In this document: one piece after another, positions 25,178 to 37,881 of the stretch
How positions within the stretch are numbered: position 1 is the stretch's first letter
How the letters are laid out: the number at the start of each line of letters is the position of its first letter
NCBI GenBank assembly: GCA_941918925.1
Contig: OW799236.1
Coordinates: 116,762,562 to 116,826,561, forward strand
Reading direction: 5' to 3'
Length of the DNA stretch: 64,000 bases
Source: Phyto melanocephala
Taxonomy: Eukaryota > Arthropoda > Insecta > Diptera > Rhinophoridae
Made by a program: the position numbers and the translations under genes
The notes under the pieces: model-generated
Seen by the model: only the letters and a program-made list of their open reading frames with translations
Database searches by the model: none
What the model was told of the DNA's origin: nothing

Positions 25178-25425
25178 ATATTTATTTCTGTGGTTTGGAG
25201 CTAAAAGGGCCAATGTCAAAATATTTACTTTTGAGAAAATTTGAATTAATGTTTAACTTTTATAGACGCTTTCATAGTGACATTGGCCAGCATTTATTTA
25301 TGAAGCTGTTCTGGGTTATGTATGACTTTAGCTGTTTTACCATAGAGCAAGAAAACAAATCCTATGCAATGATTAACTCAAAAGAGCAAAAAAGTGACAT
25401 TGGCCCTTTTAGCTCCAAGCCACAG
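25178..25425. mobile_element. 248-bp MITE with ~45-bp inverted repeats
   Basis: The left end is CTGTGGTTTGGAGCTAAAAG, then GGCCAATGTCA. The reverse-complemented right end is CTGTGGCTTGGAGCTAAAAG, then GGCCAATGTCA. ATTT stands immediately outside both ends (25174-25177, 25426-25429), a possible 4-bp target duplication. A third copy of the inner motif (GTGACATTGGCC) lies inside near 25278. The overlapping open frame at 25153-25431 is an accident of the repeat. Confidence 0.8.
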
Positions 25426-25429
25426 ATTT

Positions 25430-25781
25430 AAGGCTATTAATTATTATGCAGTAACTAATGCCAAATCACCGTGATTAGCTATATTATTAAGCAATACTTA
25501 CACGGTGGGGCGAAAGTAACCATGGCGTTTAAAAATTTAATAAGATTTTCGTTTATATAATTTTTTTTTTTAATTATAAAATATACAAAATGGAAATTTA
25601 GTCACACTAAACATAGAAAATAGTGTCACTTAAGTGACTCCGTTTTTAGCAATGATGGACTGTTTTTATAGAATTTTCAAATCTTGCTGAAAAATGTAGC
25701 GAACATGCTTGAACATTTTTTCCCCGAATTTTTTTAAATTACTTGCTATTTGTATTTCGGGCATTGACTCCATCGTACTGA
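25430..25781. other. non-coding DNA
   Basis: Nothing was recognised between the MITE and the Jockey-like fragment. Confidence 0.5.
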
Positions 25782-26067
25782 AGCCACATTTCATGGGCCA
25801 ATGATAGTTCTTCAAAAATTACTCAAATCAAAACAAAAACTGCAACACTTTACGGGCTAATTGGTCCAAGATGTACAAAGCAATTATTAAGCCAATTTGG
25901 ATATACGTCATTCAGCTATTGTGAACAGGCTTTTCATAGTTTTTCTAACGTTGAGAAACTACAAAGAAGACAATAAAAAATCTTACCGATTTAACATGGT
26001 TCATCAGAAATAATCTTAATGTTGCCATAAGCAGAGAGGAAATCAAAAACTCATGCACCAATTACTA
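25782..26067 (+). pseudogene. Jockey-clade non-LTR retrotransposon, reverse-transcriptase tail fragment
   Basis: The plus-strand frame reads SHISW..., KTATLYGLIG, then MYKAIIKPIWIYVIQL, with stops, then TDLTWFIRNNLNVAISREEI and a stop at 26065-26067. This follows the end of Jockey ORF2 proteins, where 'L.YK.iiKPiWtYGiQLWG...IqrfQsKiLR...apWyv.N..i..Dl.i..v.eEI' is expected. Several in-frame stops and at least one frameshift mark it as dead and heavily decayed. No poly-A tail or target duplication was identified. Only the last part of ORF2 is left, as expected of a 5'-truncated copy. Confidence 0.75.
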
Positions 26068-29000
26068 GATGAAAATTTTTATTTTTTTTAATCCGCTTGA
26101 ATGAGAATTTTTTAAGATCACAGGATTCAATTTTGGCTAATAGTAGCTGTAATATTTTTTTCCAGGGCTGGAATTGTAGCTTGCTTATACCTGTACACGA
26201 GAGACTTTATGTATCACCGCAAAAAAAAGTCCAGTGCAGTCGAATCGAATGTTCTTAGCGGCCAATGGACTGCCTCAAAACCGTAAGGATAATTTCTCAC
26301 CAAAATTACCTTTAAAAATCTTCATAATACCGCGTGTCAATTGGCATGTTGAAGTCACACGTCAACCAAGTGTAATCCTTCCACTTTGGGCAAAAAAAAA
26401 ATTAATAGGAATTACGCGTTACATTTCTTCAATCTTCACAATGAATTAACATAACTCGATCTTTAAGGACACCGCTCGATACAGCAGCAATATTTTAATC
26501 GGTAGGCACTCTTCGCATTCGGCTTGGTTTATTAATGACCAAAAAAGTGAAACTACTGCGAAATTTGGTCACATCAGCTTGAATAGAACGATCGTAAAAT
26601 GGATGGATTTTGATAATAATATGCAAGCATTAAAAACCAAACAGTTAAAGTTTCAGTTATGGTTTAACTTGACTGCGAATTTATATATCAAAGTAACAAA
26701 AATTAAAACTATTTACAGTTAGTTTCATTTGTTGTTAATTTTCATTTTTAATTTCAAAAAAAAAAAAGAATTTCTTTTATAACCGCATGAACCGGAAAGA
26801 AGAATTTCGTTCCAGGTTATTAATAAAAATCAATTTACAATGTTTTGGAACCTTAAATAGTTTCAAAGAAGTTTTTTAAAATAACTTTGAGAATTTGTAA
26901 AGCTTATCTGATTTTTTTGCACATAAATTATATATTACGAACAACTTGGGAAGTCTTAAGAAGAACTGCAATTATATAATTGGAAATTATATTTTTTTTT
27001 CTACAGTAAGAAATAAGTTATGTTACACTTCCTAGATACGTTTAAATGCAAAGGATTTATTTGCTAGAATAATCTAAAAAAAAAATGTTTTTAATTACTT
27101 TTTTGAAATTCATAGAAGACCTCCCAGCAATTAAAAGTCATACCTATGTTACTGTTATCGCCTTTTAACTTCCTCTTGACTTGAAAACCGAAAAATCCTT
27201 AAAACTGTTAATGCTAAAATATTTCTAAGTGAATTTCCTCAGAAACACTTTTGCCCAAGTTAAATTTATTTAGGAGAAAACACGAATTATCAGGCACGCA
27301 AATTCATTTATCATTTTATTAAAATCTTTCTAGTTTTCGAATTTAATGCCTCTAATCGAAATTCATAGAAAAAATAAACAAACCTTTTCCCTTAGAAAAA
27401 AACAACAACCTTAATTCGATGTATAGCAAATTGATGATTTTTAAACCCAAAATAGATAGAGAGATCGTCGCAATTGAAGAAAAGAAAATAAATATAAAAA
27501 AAAACACTTAAAGTAGTATTTAAAATAAATAGTTATCAAATGATGCCAAATTTTAAAACACCTCATGCTGTTAAAGTACTTGAAATCACAGCATGCTAAA
27601 AGCGCTTTAAACAAGGATGTTGTTTTCCTTTCCTTTTGCTTCGGTCTTTGCTTCCCAGCAATTGCATTCATTCTTATTTCAGTTATATCTCTCATTGCAT
27701 TAGAGGCGACAGTAAATAAATTTGATTGTTGCCGTCGCACGACATTTTCAGATTTTATACAACTAATACAACTTCATGATTTAATATTCACTTGAACAGA
27801 ACGTGTCTTCTTTTGTTTCTTTGTGTATTTTGGTATTGTGTAAAACATTTGAATTACATTTGGTAGATCACAAAGTGTCATAGCTTCAAGTGTCTTAAGA
27901 CTATAATTCCTTACAACTACATGCGCTATTTTAGGAGTATTTCGTTTTGACAGCAAAGGCAGGTTGTGCAAAAATATATACCTACTTTGCTAATTTATTC
28001 GGAACTATATGTCCCCGACATTTTAGCAGAATCGGCTCTCATAAATTATCTGTTGCCTAATTCAACTGACTTTCATCTTTTCAGTGCAGGCTTCCGTTTA
28101 CACACGACGGCACAATACACATATCAAAAACCATATTTTTAAACCATAGTAAAATTGTAGAACAATACAAAAATATATCATGATAGTATACCCTATGAAT
28201 TCACTAAATGTTTCTTGCTAAAAAAAACAACGGCGACTTTTAAGGACGACTCTATAGGTATCCTGTGTTCAAAGCCGTATACATTTGGTAGTTTGTTACT
28301 TTTGTTTGCATTGTTTTAATGTGAAAAATCACCTTGTTTATCAAGCTGTTTTTCTTTTTGACTCATAAAACTCAAGTATGTAACTGTCTGTCCATCTAAT
28401 TTTCTTTCAGGCTCATTAAACTCAAGTATGTGGCTGTCTGTCCATCCGTCTGAACTCTGTCTATTTTTCTGTGTGATCCTTAAGGGTTTATTAGATAATA
28501 CTATACCGTGCAAGTGTGTGTCTGTGTGTTTGCTGCGGGTTGGTTGAAGAATTTTGCAAGGTGAATAGATTATTTTATGAACCTGTTGTTATTAGATTTG
28601 TCAGGGTTCTTTTCATAAGAATATTAGGGTTTTCCTTTAATAACATTTGGCGAGTCCAACTAATTGATTTCTATTTTTTTTTAGATTCTTCTCAGTGACT
28701 AGAGCTACGTTCATATTTGACAAATATTTGGTCAAACAAGCGTGAACGACATTTAATGTATAAAATTGTTTAATATTACGTCAATATTCTTACACCAAAT
28801 ATCGTTAAATTATACAACATGCGATTGATATTGCAGATTCATTAAATCAACAATACGTTTTATCAAATAAATATTGATTTATTAGAGTAGAATTCAATAC
28901 ATTTAGGTGCTAATGTGTATTTTGTCAAATATTTGCTTAATGTTAATAGACCAAATAATAAGAAAATTTTACGACTCAGTAGTAACAAAAAAACATTAAA

Positions 29001-29283
29001 GTCAAAAAAATAGGTGACACTAAAGAAAATAGTTTTTTTAAAAGGTTGGTTAGAATTGTTTTTTTATACAACTATTAGTTGAGGTTATGGTGTATAAAGG
29101 ATGATTTATTTGCTATTTGATTTTTCAATTTAAATTTTTTTAGTGTAAAAAAACATTCGTGACACATGGTAATGACAAAAAATAGACCCACAAACGTACA
29201 ACGCTTGGATAACATTGAATTTCATTCAAAATTCATGCTGTGTTTTGTAAATTATCTCCATTTTATGGTCATTATAATCGAGC
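26068..29283. other. non-coding DNA, unassigned
   Basis: No gene was recognised. The frame at 27565-27795 contains a short hydrophobic segment but has no motif, and its antisense frame is equally open. A 50-bp tandem duplication with GTCTGTCC runs lies at 28352-28452. Sequence with the palindrome CAAATATTTG near 28722 and 28935 may mark the ends of a small unknown element. Confidence 0.4.
28352..28452. repeat. tandem duplication, ~50-bp unit, two copies
   Basis: CTCATAAAACTCAAGTATG (28362) and CTCATTAAACTCAAGTATG (28412) each lead into a GGCTGTCTGTCCATC-type run. The spacing is 50 bp. The GTCY runs suggest an origin from mini-me-like DNA. Confidence 0.75.
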
Positions 29284-29650
29284 CACCGAGTAGGGTATTC
29301 AAGCTGTTGCGAAAATTTTACTTTATTGGACATCAAACAACCATCAGGTCTGCGAAAAGTGCGTACCGAGGAGAATATTGTTGTTAAATCGGACAGTATT
29401 AATGAAGGTCGCGATATGTCAATTCGTCGATATTGTCAACAATTGGACTTGTGTTATTTGACCACTTCAAAGATTTAACGTAAGGACCTCGGTATGACGC
29501 CATACAAAATACAGCTAAGGCAAAACCTAAAGCTGAGGAAGTAAATGACTATCTAAGAAAATTGGATGAAGATATATTGTCTTTAGCGATGAAGCTTATT
29601 TTTGGCTTAATGGATACGCAACATAGAAAATAGCCCAAATTAGTGTGGAC
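29284..29650 (+). pseudogene. mariner-like transposase remnant
   Basis: Fragments in shifting frames read PSRVFKLLRKFYFIG (helix-turn-helix region), then VRTEENIVVKSDSINEGRDM, then RKDLGMTPYKIQLRQNLK (linker before the catalytic domain) and FSDEAYFWLNGYAT (29582-29623, the second-aspartate catalytic motif FSDEAxFxLxG). The order is correct for Tc1/mariner transposases, but the first-aspartate block and much of the core are deleted and stops and frameshifts are present. No terminal repeats were located. It is inactive. Confidence 0.8.
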
Positions 29651-30245
29651 AGCACTAGATTTTATTATTTTTTTTTTATTTTCAAAACCCGGTAAAAAAT
29701 TATCAATTTTTTGATTGTTCTTCTGATTGTTTTTAATATAATAAAATAAAAAAAAACAAAAAAACTTTCAGTGCAATTACAAATTTAAGTTTTAAAGCTA
29801 AAAGGAAAGCAGGAAATTTTGTTCCTAATGTCTATTTTTCGTAAAATTCTTCAAAAAAATTTTTTTACGAATATAAAAAACATAAATTTTATACTAAATT
29901 GGTAAAATGCTGCACTGAAAATTTCTACATTGGATTGCAAAATATGTGCGTCAATCGAAAATGGAATACTCACATTAGCATACGACTAATCTTAGAAACT
30001 CCAAAAGAAAAGTTATAATTGGTACATATTTATATTTGATTAAGGTCGCGTTTGAAATTTAATTGGCCAGTTTCATGTGTGTGTTATTTGGAGTGTTTAT
30101 GCACTAGTACACAAGATGCCTTCACTTGATTGTAATATAGATAAATTATTTGCTTAAATTTTAATAATTATCTCAAGGTAAAAGAAACTTAAATTTTTAC
30201 AAGTTTTGATCTTAGTAATTATCGACTTGTACTATCGACTTATAT
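29651..30245. other. AT-rich non-coding DNA
   Basis: No gene was recognised. It separates the two mariner-like fragments and may belong to a disrupted insertion. Confidence 0.4.
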
Positions 30246-30420
30246 ATGATTGAATCTCTTCGATTTTATTCGGAATGCAATATCACAAAAGCCAGAGCAA
30301 ATTTAAATAAAATATTTTGTAGGATAGAAATCCCATTAATACATATATTCAAGTTACTTGAGAAATTCCATGTTACCGGAAAAAATTTTATTTGGTGGAC
30401 CAGTGTTATCGAATTTCAAT
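30246..30420 (+). pseudogene. possible second mariner-like N-terminal (HTH) fragment
   Basis: The frame reads LRFYSECNITKARANLNKIF, then a gap, then IPLIHIFKLLEKFHVTGKN. This resembles the paired-type helix-turn-helix N-terminus of mariner transposases ('fy...nc.v..a.r.l...f...PS..tI..L..kF..TG.v') and parallels FKLLRKFYFIG in the fragment 1 kb upstream. The open frame continues to 30518 without further recognisable motifs. The evidence is short and only moderate. Confidence 0.45.
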
Positions 30421-30769
30421 TAATAGGTTCGAAATTCTTATTCCAGTTGAAAGGAACAAAATTAGGAAACAAATTAAAACTTCTCCCGTTCACTAAATGT
30501 ATTAGCAACTTACCTTAAACTTAAACTTGTTAATGACTTCAAATGAATAGTTCAGTCTAGTAGAGGAGGTGACATAAATAAAAAAAAAATTTGAACGAAA
30601 ATCAATACAAATTGACCGAATTGATTCAAAATGAAGTACACAGAAGGGTACACAACAGTTGACTTTTCCCATTAAAATAAAAAAGGTAAACAAAAATATT
30701 ATCGCTTTTGCAATCAGTACAATACTTTAATGACAATAGCAATATTAAGCTTAACCATAATAATATTTG
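30421..30769. other. non-coding DNA
   Basis: No feature was recognised before the reverse-oriented Helentron-like copy. Confidence 0.45.
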
Positions 30770-31564
30770 TATACCCTTTACACAGTGAAAAAGGGTATAT
30801 ACAGGTTTGTCACTCCGTTTGAAATTTATACAATTTTCATTTCCGATCCCATAAAGTATATATTTTCTAAAAGCTTTTGAATAGGGGAGTCGATTAAGCT
30901 CTGCCAGTCTGTCCGTCTGACCGTCTGTTCGTTTGTATGTTGAAATCAACTTTTTGAAGCCCCCTGTCTAGACTCGGTTGAGGTATTAAAATATCAAAAA
31001 TATTCGGTAGTAGATCGGTATTGAATATCAGAAACATCGGTATATAAACCACTTAGATATGAACAAAAACCACGGCCATTTGGTTTTTGTTTTAACACAA
31101 CAACAATATACAACAACAACATACATACATACAAACGTGGTATACTGGTTAGAGTAAACGTGGCATCGAATCCCAGTTGAGCCAAAAAAATTTTTTTTTT
31201 TATTTTTAATTTTATATATTATTTATATTTTTATTATTTTCTTATTTTTTTTTATTTATTTTTTTTTAATTTTTTTTAATTTTTTTTTATTTTTTTTATT
31301 TTTTTTTTCTTATTTTTTTTTATTTTTTATTTATATTTGTTATTTATATTTTAATTATTTCTTTTTAATTTTTTTTAATATCTTTTTAAATTTTTTTTTA
31401 ATTTTGTATTTTTTTTTAAATTTTTTTTTTAACATATATACGTAAATTTATAATTTTATTTCATATAATATGAATGGTGATACAAACTATTGTTATTGCA
31501 TGACTACACGTTGTGAAGGGTATATAAGATTCGGCACGGCCGAATATAGCACTCTTACTTGTTT
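30770..31564 (-). mobile_element. Helentron-like element, copy 5
   Basis: This copy is in reverse orientation. It starts TATACCCTTTACACAGTGAA and AAGGGTATA, then CCCATAAAGTATATATTTTC near 30848 and GTCTGTCCGTCTGACCGTCT near 30905. A body block ACGTGGCATCGAATCCCAG lies at 31157, followed by a 250-bp T-rich tract (31190-31440). It ends with ATTCGGCACGGCCGAATATA and CACTCTTACTTGTTT. The layout is the same as copy 1 and it is the best-preserved relative of it here. No coding content. Confidence 0.8.
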
Positions 31565-32995
31565 TTGTTTAATTTATTGACAGAATGTTAACCTTCCGAC
31601 TCAAAAACCATTTGTATTAGTCTCGACTAAGGTACTGCAGTTAATGGCATTAATGTTATACTATGTTGAGATATATATTCTATTTATGACAAATAAAATT
31701 TAAATTAAGTTTATATTTTAGTGATCAGACGTATTTAATAACACTTATATGACAACTGAAAATATTTTTATTTCGTTCTAAAAAAATTGGGTGTATAATT
31801 TTCTAAGAAATAAGTTTTTGTAAGATATATTTTCAATAAAATGTTGATCGAATTTATAAACCAATATACAAACATAGCCTTTTACAACTTTTTTTGTTTA
31901 TTTAACGTTGTTGTTAGGTTCATTCGATTACTTCTGCATAAAGTCACGTATATATTTAAAAAAAAAATATTTTTTTCTCTTTAGTTATTAAGTTATTTAT
32001 TTACACTTCAAGAACAAAATAATATTTTACATAGAATTGCATCTTCTAACTGAGAAGACTTGTGAGGTATGTACGGTGTAACCTGACGTAATTAGTGGTG
32101 CAATTATATACTGTATATAATAAAGGTGTATATTTGAGCATAGTATTAGTTGCGAATTTATTTTGGGACTGTGACTGTCTCTTAATTTTAATTTTTAAAT
32201 AAAAAACTGAAAACAACAACTTTTTGAAGTTAGGCAAGAATGTCTTAAGTCAGAAATTTTAGTTTTTATTTAATAGCAAAAAAAATATGAATTTTTCTGA
32301 ATTACTGCCTAAATAGCTAATGATTACGAATGGAAGCTATTGTAATAGACTTAAGTTTTTTATGTCAAGATAAAGAATGAAAACATTGAGTTTAACACAA
32401 TTAAAATTTCAGACTGAAATTTTTGACTTAAGGCCTTTTTACCTAACGTCAAAGTACTACTGCCGTCAATTTGATGATTATTGGATCACAAAACGTTAAT
32501 GATTCTCACTGCCTGTATCTAGCATAGTGTAAGACGAACAGATGTCTGCTCTTACAATACTTTATCGGGTATTCAGGATTAAAGTGGTATACTAAACTGC
32601 ATGTAAAGCATTCTTAAAGCCTAATGAATACGATGAATTTTAATTTTATGAATTTATTTTCATATCGCCTTCAAATAAAAGCAGAAAACAAAAGTTACAG
32701 CTGAGTTGCTTTCTTGTACTTTACTCCTCTTTAAACTGTAAATTCTGCACGTTTCACATAAAATCCAAGAAGGCACGTGGTATTACCTTTCACATTATTC
32801 CTTTCAATTAAATCTTATTTATACACTCAACGATACAATAGTTTTATGTACCAATCACTGCAATTGTAACAGTATCGGCGATGCCTCAACAATTAAAACA
32901 AAAGATGTAAGAAAAATAAACCTGGTTATTTTGAACAACTGCTATATCATCTTTCAATACTCTTGTATTCTATGCTAGACAATTCTATACAAAAA

Positions 32996-33028
<33 letters not shown>

Positions 33029-33482
33029 GATAGACATCAAGTCACTAGAATTGAATACCGTCACTCAAAATCAAAGGCAAAAACAAAAAACAATAAGAAT
33101 CAACGAAAAAAACTGTTTAATATTGATGAGCCATTGTTTTGAAATAAGTTAAAGATGAAAATCTAGTTTTAATATTATTCGTACTATTGATACTGGTTAT
33201 TGCTGGTTATTGTCATTTAACATGAAAAACAAGTATGTATTGTTCAATTAAAATTTATTTCTTTTTTTTAACAAACAGTTTTGTTTTATTCTTAACGACA
33301 AGGTGTCTTGTTGTCTCGAATATTAAGGATAATAGGAGATAAATAATTTGAAATTAAAGAAAAATAGATAATCGAATCATTATAAGTATGATCAGTATTT
33401 AAAAGAATAATACTATTTTTTCTCTTAAAAAACTATCCTTAGGGGTATACTGTGGAATCTAATTCTGAAATATTTATAAGAA
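31565..33482. other. AT-rich non-coding DNA
   Basis: No gene was recognised. It contains an uninterrupted 29-base poly-T run (33000-33028). Confidence 0.5.
33000..33028. repeat. poly-T run
   Basis: Twenty-nine consecutive T residues, directly preceded by an A-rich string. It could be a homopolymer microsatellite or the tail of a minus-strand retroposed copy; nothing upstream identifies such a copy. Confidence 0.8.
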
Positions 33483-34110
33483 ACTAGCCAAACCCGGCGC
33501 GCGTTGCTACGCACCTTAATGAATCAAAATGCATTCTGAATTTTAATTGAATATCAAGTGCAAAAACCTAAAAATTATAATTTTTTGTATGGGCGTGGCA
33601 CTGCCCACTTTTCTAATCACGAAATTGTAAAGTCATAACAGCTCAATATGTGTGCAAAGTTTCAGAAAAATCGGTCTGGTGCAAGTACCTCAAAATCATA
33701 ACCTTATTTTATGGGCGTGGCCCTGCCCACTTTTCTAATCACGAAATTATATGGTTATGACAGCTTAGTATGTGTGCAAAGTTTCAGAGAAATCGGTCCA
33801 GTGCAAGTACCTCAAAATTAAAACTTTTTTAGGGGCGTGGCCCCGCCCACTTTTCTTATTACGAAATTATTTAGTCATGAGAGATCGATATGTGTGCAAA
33901 GTTTCAGAAAAATCGGTCAAGTGCAAGTAGCTTAAACTGATAATTAATTGTTTATGGGCGTGGCCCCGCCCACTTTTTTCACCCATAAACACTCTTTGGA
34001 ATGTGTACAACAACTTGCCAAAGTTTGAGTCCGATCGGTTTTACAGTTTCAGAGTCTATAGCTAACACACACACACACACACAGAGTTTCACTTTTATAT
34101 ATATAGATAA
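33483..34110 (+). mobile_element. interspersed element with four ~121-bp tandem units
   Basis: It starts ACTAGCCAAACCCGGCGCGC, then GTTGCTACGCACC, far more GC-rich than its surroundings. It holds four tandem units beginning GGGCGTGGC(A/C)C(T/C)GCCCAC at 33591, 33713, 33833 and 33955. Each unit contains TGTGTGCAAAGTTTCAGA and AATCGGTC..GTGCAAGTA. It ends with a (CA)n run (34063-34082) and CACTTTTATATATATAGATA. I recognise this start/end pattern as a common arthropod interspersed repeat but cannot assign a class. No protein-coding content. Confidence 0.75.
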
Positions 34111-37100
34111 GTCTATTTTAAACTTAATCAACAACATAACAAACAAAATACTCTCTGAGGTAGTTCTTCCGCTGATAAAAATAGAGAAAGCTGTCTTCTG
34201 TTTTAACACACACACTCTCCGTAAATTACCAGATAATATCACCCAGAAAGCCATAGACTGAAACCAACAGGGAAACCGCCGTAATCAATAACAAGCGAAC
34301 TATCCAAACTACGACTACAGTAAAAAAAGAAAATACAGATATTGTGCTGGTAATCGAATTTATTAGAATCAATTTGTTGCAACTCTGTGCTCCTTGGAGA
34401 TGTAAAAGTAACATATATATAATTTTACTGATAAGCACTATCAATCTTTTTTTGCGTGAGCTCAAGTAATGGACTTTGAATATTGGTATTTAGGTCCTAT
34501 GGACTTTGTAAATAGTAGGAAGATCAGAGAAAATTAATTAGTTTATTCATGGTTTTAAAAAACTGAAACAGTTCTTGTTATACATATGCCTATTACTAAC
34601 CAATACTGTAATATAAGACATCTTCTTGTTGTATTGCAATTACCAAAAAAATAAAATGAAATGAATAATGGTTTTATATCGCAGTTAATTTTAATTGCCG
34701 GAACAACTGGTTCAGACTTCCTAATACTCTTTCGACTGCCAGTCACTTATAAAAACTAAATAACTTCGTTGGTGATAAACATGTCTGCAATTGGAGTTCA
34801 AAAAAGCACATGTGATTGGAAAATAGTGAAGAAGGCATTGCATTTACTGCAATGTTACTTCGATGCAACGAGATGACAACAGAAAATTTGCTGCCTAAAT
34901 TGATGTAAATTGATGTTGAAATCTGATTGCCAAAGCATGTAAAACAATTTATGAAAAAATTTGTGATCGTGAACTTTTTTGTGTACACATACGAATTATT
35001 TTATATTGTGTAAGGATCCATCCTATCATTGGAGGGCCATTAAAAATATTTTCCATTCAGGTATTTTTAAAGCTAATAATTTTATTTTTCTCCAGCCAAT
35101 GTTTAGTAGATTTTTTTATCGGCCGCGTATGGTATGACCTTTCTTATCGTCAACTTCCTTGAAGCTTTGAATTTTTATTTTTTGATATCGGAGTGAAGTT
35201 TTTTTTAACGTATACCCAATCACGAAGGCACGTAACCTTGCTGGACTCCTAGGCTTTCGCGTTTTTGCCAATATAGAGGTGTTACTAACACTTTTTGCCA
35301 ATTGGTGCCAACATTAGAGGGAGTTAACTCTAATTAATGAGTTAAGATGACTGATACTCGCCCTGATGTTAGACTCTCAACATAGTGACAATAGGTTAGT
35401 GGCTAATGCTCGTGGTGGAGGCTGACCTGTGCACTTCGGACAACTAATAGCTTTGCAGGTGCTACTGCTACGGAATAATTGTGTGTCTTCGTATGTTGTT
35501 AAACTTGGCAAATTGGAGTGGACGGTTGGTCATTAAAAATTTAATCCTGTGGTAAGACAACTATCAGATTGTGTCATTAGTAAACTTAATTAAACCTTTT
35601 AAATCACTCGGGTTGATAAATGGCCAAAATATTTTTAGGATTCTATGGATAAGTCATTTGTTTTATATATTTGAGTTGTTCTAGAATCTTTAGTAGCTGC
35701 GTTTTATGATTCAAATAGGTAATTTATAAATAAATATTTAGTTTCGTATTGAGTGAAATGGCAAATGGGGATGAACCGTTTAAAACAAAGTTTCTTGCTT
35801 AAATCACATTGTTTTTAATTCAGCCAACGATATTAGCATATTGATAAGGTATCAGAGGGACAATAACTCGTTATATTTTTAGCCTGCAGAGTCACATGTA
35901 CACTTTTTTGAAAATGTTTTTCCTATGTCATGTTATATTCTGTGACAAAATCCAAATATTATCTCCACATTCGAGATATTTTGTTAAATCACTCTCGCTA
36001 TCAAACCTCACAGCGCTGTTCAAAATGGTCTTTGAAGATATAAATTTAAAAAAAATATAAAAAATGTAGCGTATAATCAGCAAAATTAGTGAAGGTCATT
36101 CGAGGTAATGTTCAAGCAACGTTGATTAAACTTTTGCATTTAAATTTTTAGGCTGTCTTTATAAAAACCTTTTAAATATCTTATTTGATACAAAAATATT
36201 TTAACTGCAGTTAAAGAAAAGTTTTTAAAAATCCCATTTTTACACCGAACGTGTTATGGTGGCCTCTTAAAGATGCAAAAATTTATATATTAATTTTCAA
36301 CAATTATTTTACAGATAAATTTTTTATTTTATTATTTTTTTCCTATTTTTCATAAATATTTGTTTATCTTATATAATAATTTTTAAACAAAAACTCATTA
36401 TTTTCTTGTTTATAGACAATCAGTAAACAGAACTTTTGCTTGATTTCAAAATATTAACAACTTTATTTACCTTAAAATATTTTAATATTTTTCACTTCTT
36501 GAGTTTCTTATATTTTTTTTTTTTTTGGTTTTTGTGGAAAAATAAAAAAGATTTAAATGCAATAACAATAATCATTAACGTCAAAATAAATTGCACTATA
36601 ATTATACAATAAAAACAATTGTAAGCTTGTCTGTACATACTATAACTTATAAAAGAAGAAACACACCAATACCGCCAACTTTGGAAAATAATATAAATTT
36701 ATGAGAAAATTAACAAACAAAAAAATCCCTCCTCAAAGAACCGAAAATGGAAGTCTTAAGGTCTTAAAAATTTATTGGCGCTAAGGCAGATAGATACATA
36801 CCACAACCACCAAAAATATACACTCGAAAAATCTAATAAAACTTAATGGCCACAATAACTTTAAAATTAATAGTATATTGAATGGTTTGTTTAGATCTAA
36901 CGATCGAACGATCTATTGCTTACTAGATCATTCGTTCTTAAAGCAGGAAAATCTTTTCCAAAAGTGAAAAAAAATTGTTAATCAAATAAAAAGGCAGAAG
37001 TTTAAACAAACAATTAAAAAAAAAGTAAAATATAAAACTAATCAAACATACCACACTCATAGTATCATTAAATTTTATTACTAATTAGGTGTGAAATGCA

Positions 37101-37881
37101 GGAAAGTTTCTGCTCCAAAATGTTTAACTTTTTAAGAAGTCAAAAAATACCAGTCTAGTGTTAATTGAAAAGACTTTGATGTTTGTAAATTGTAACAAAG
37201 AACAAAAAAAAATTAAATAGAATGAGAAGGTATCAACAAATAAAAAATATCACACCAAACATGCAATTGAGAATGGGGATAAATATATTAAATTGAGCAA
37301 TACGTAAATTCTAAGCCACAAGAACATTAAGTAGCATTGACATCAAGTATCATCATAACTGTAAAAAGCAGCCATAACAGCAGTAGTAGCCATAGGAGTA
37401 GCATCAGCTAAGATATCAACTGCAGAGATGTGTTCTGGCAAAAGCTAAAATAAATTTAGAATGGGTGGGATAAGGTCTTCATAGGATATTTGAGAGTAAG
37501 AATTTACTAAGAATGAGATTAACTAATCGGTGCTTAACTTAACTAGATACTTAAGAGACGGATTAGAAAAGGGAAATTAGCATTCCTCAGTAAAAAGAAT
37601 AGAACTGTTTATGAAATATCACATCTTTATGGCTTTACCGTATTATTTTTTAATACATTCAGAGTTTTTGCACGATATTTTGATATTAAATTAATTTGTC
37701 TTTTTTTGCCTGACTTATTACCCCAAAACTGTAGGCTGGTGAACTAGTTAGTAGGGTGCTGCTTTAACAATTGTTGCGAAAATTTGTAATAATTTTGTAA
37801 AATAATAAATACTAAAAAAATATGTTCCTTTCAATACAAACAATTTCAGTATTAGTTTCGGATTCTAACAGCCTTACAAAT
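34111..37881. other. non-coding DNA, unassigned
   Basis: No gene was recognised. The frames at 34226-34465, 34555-34988 and 35116-35301 (minus) carry no motif I know. 35.3-35.6 kb is slightly GC-richer and could be an old repeat. Confidence 0.4.

Noticed and set aside
25153..25431. 92-codon frame
   Set aside because: It coincides with an inverted-repeat MITE; the reading frame is an accident of the repeat arms.
27565..27795. 76-codon frame with a hydrophobic stretch, possible small membrane protein
   Set aside because: The opposite strand is equally open over the same bases and there is no start context or neighbour to support it.
35116..35301. 61-codon minus-strand basic frame, possibly a retrotransposon fragment
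   Set aside because: Lys/Arg-rich and tempting, but no reverse transcriptase, gag or endonuclease motif is visible.
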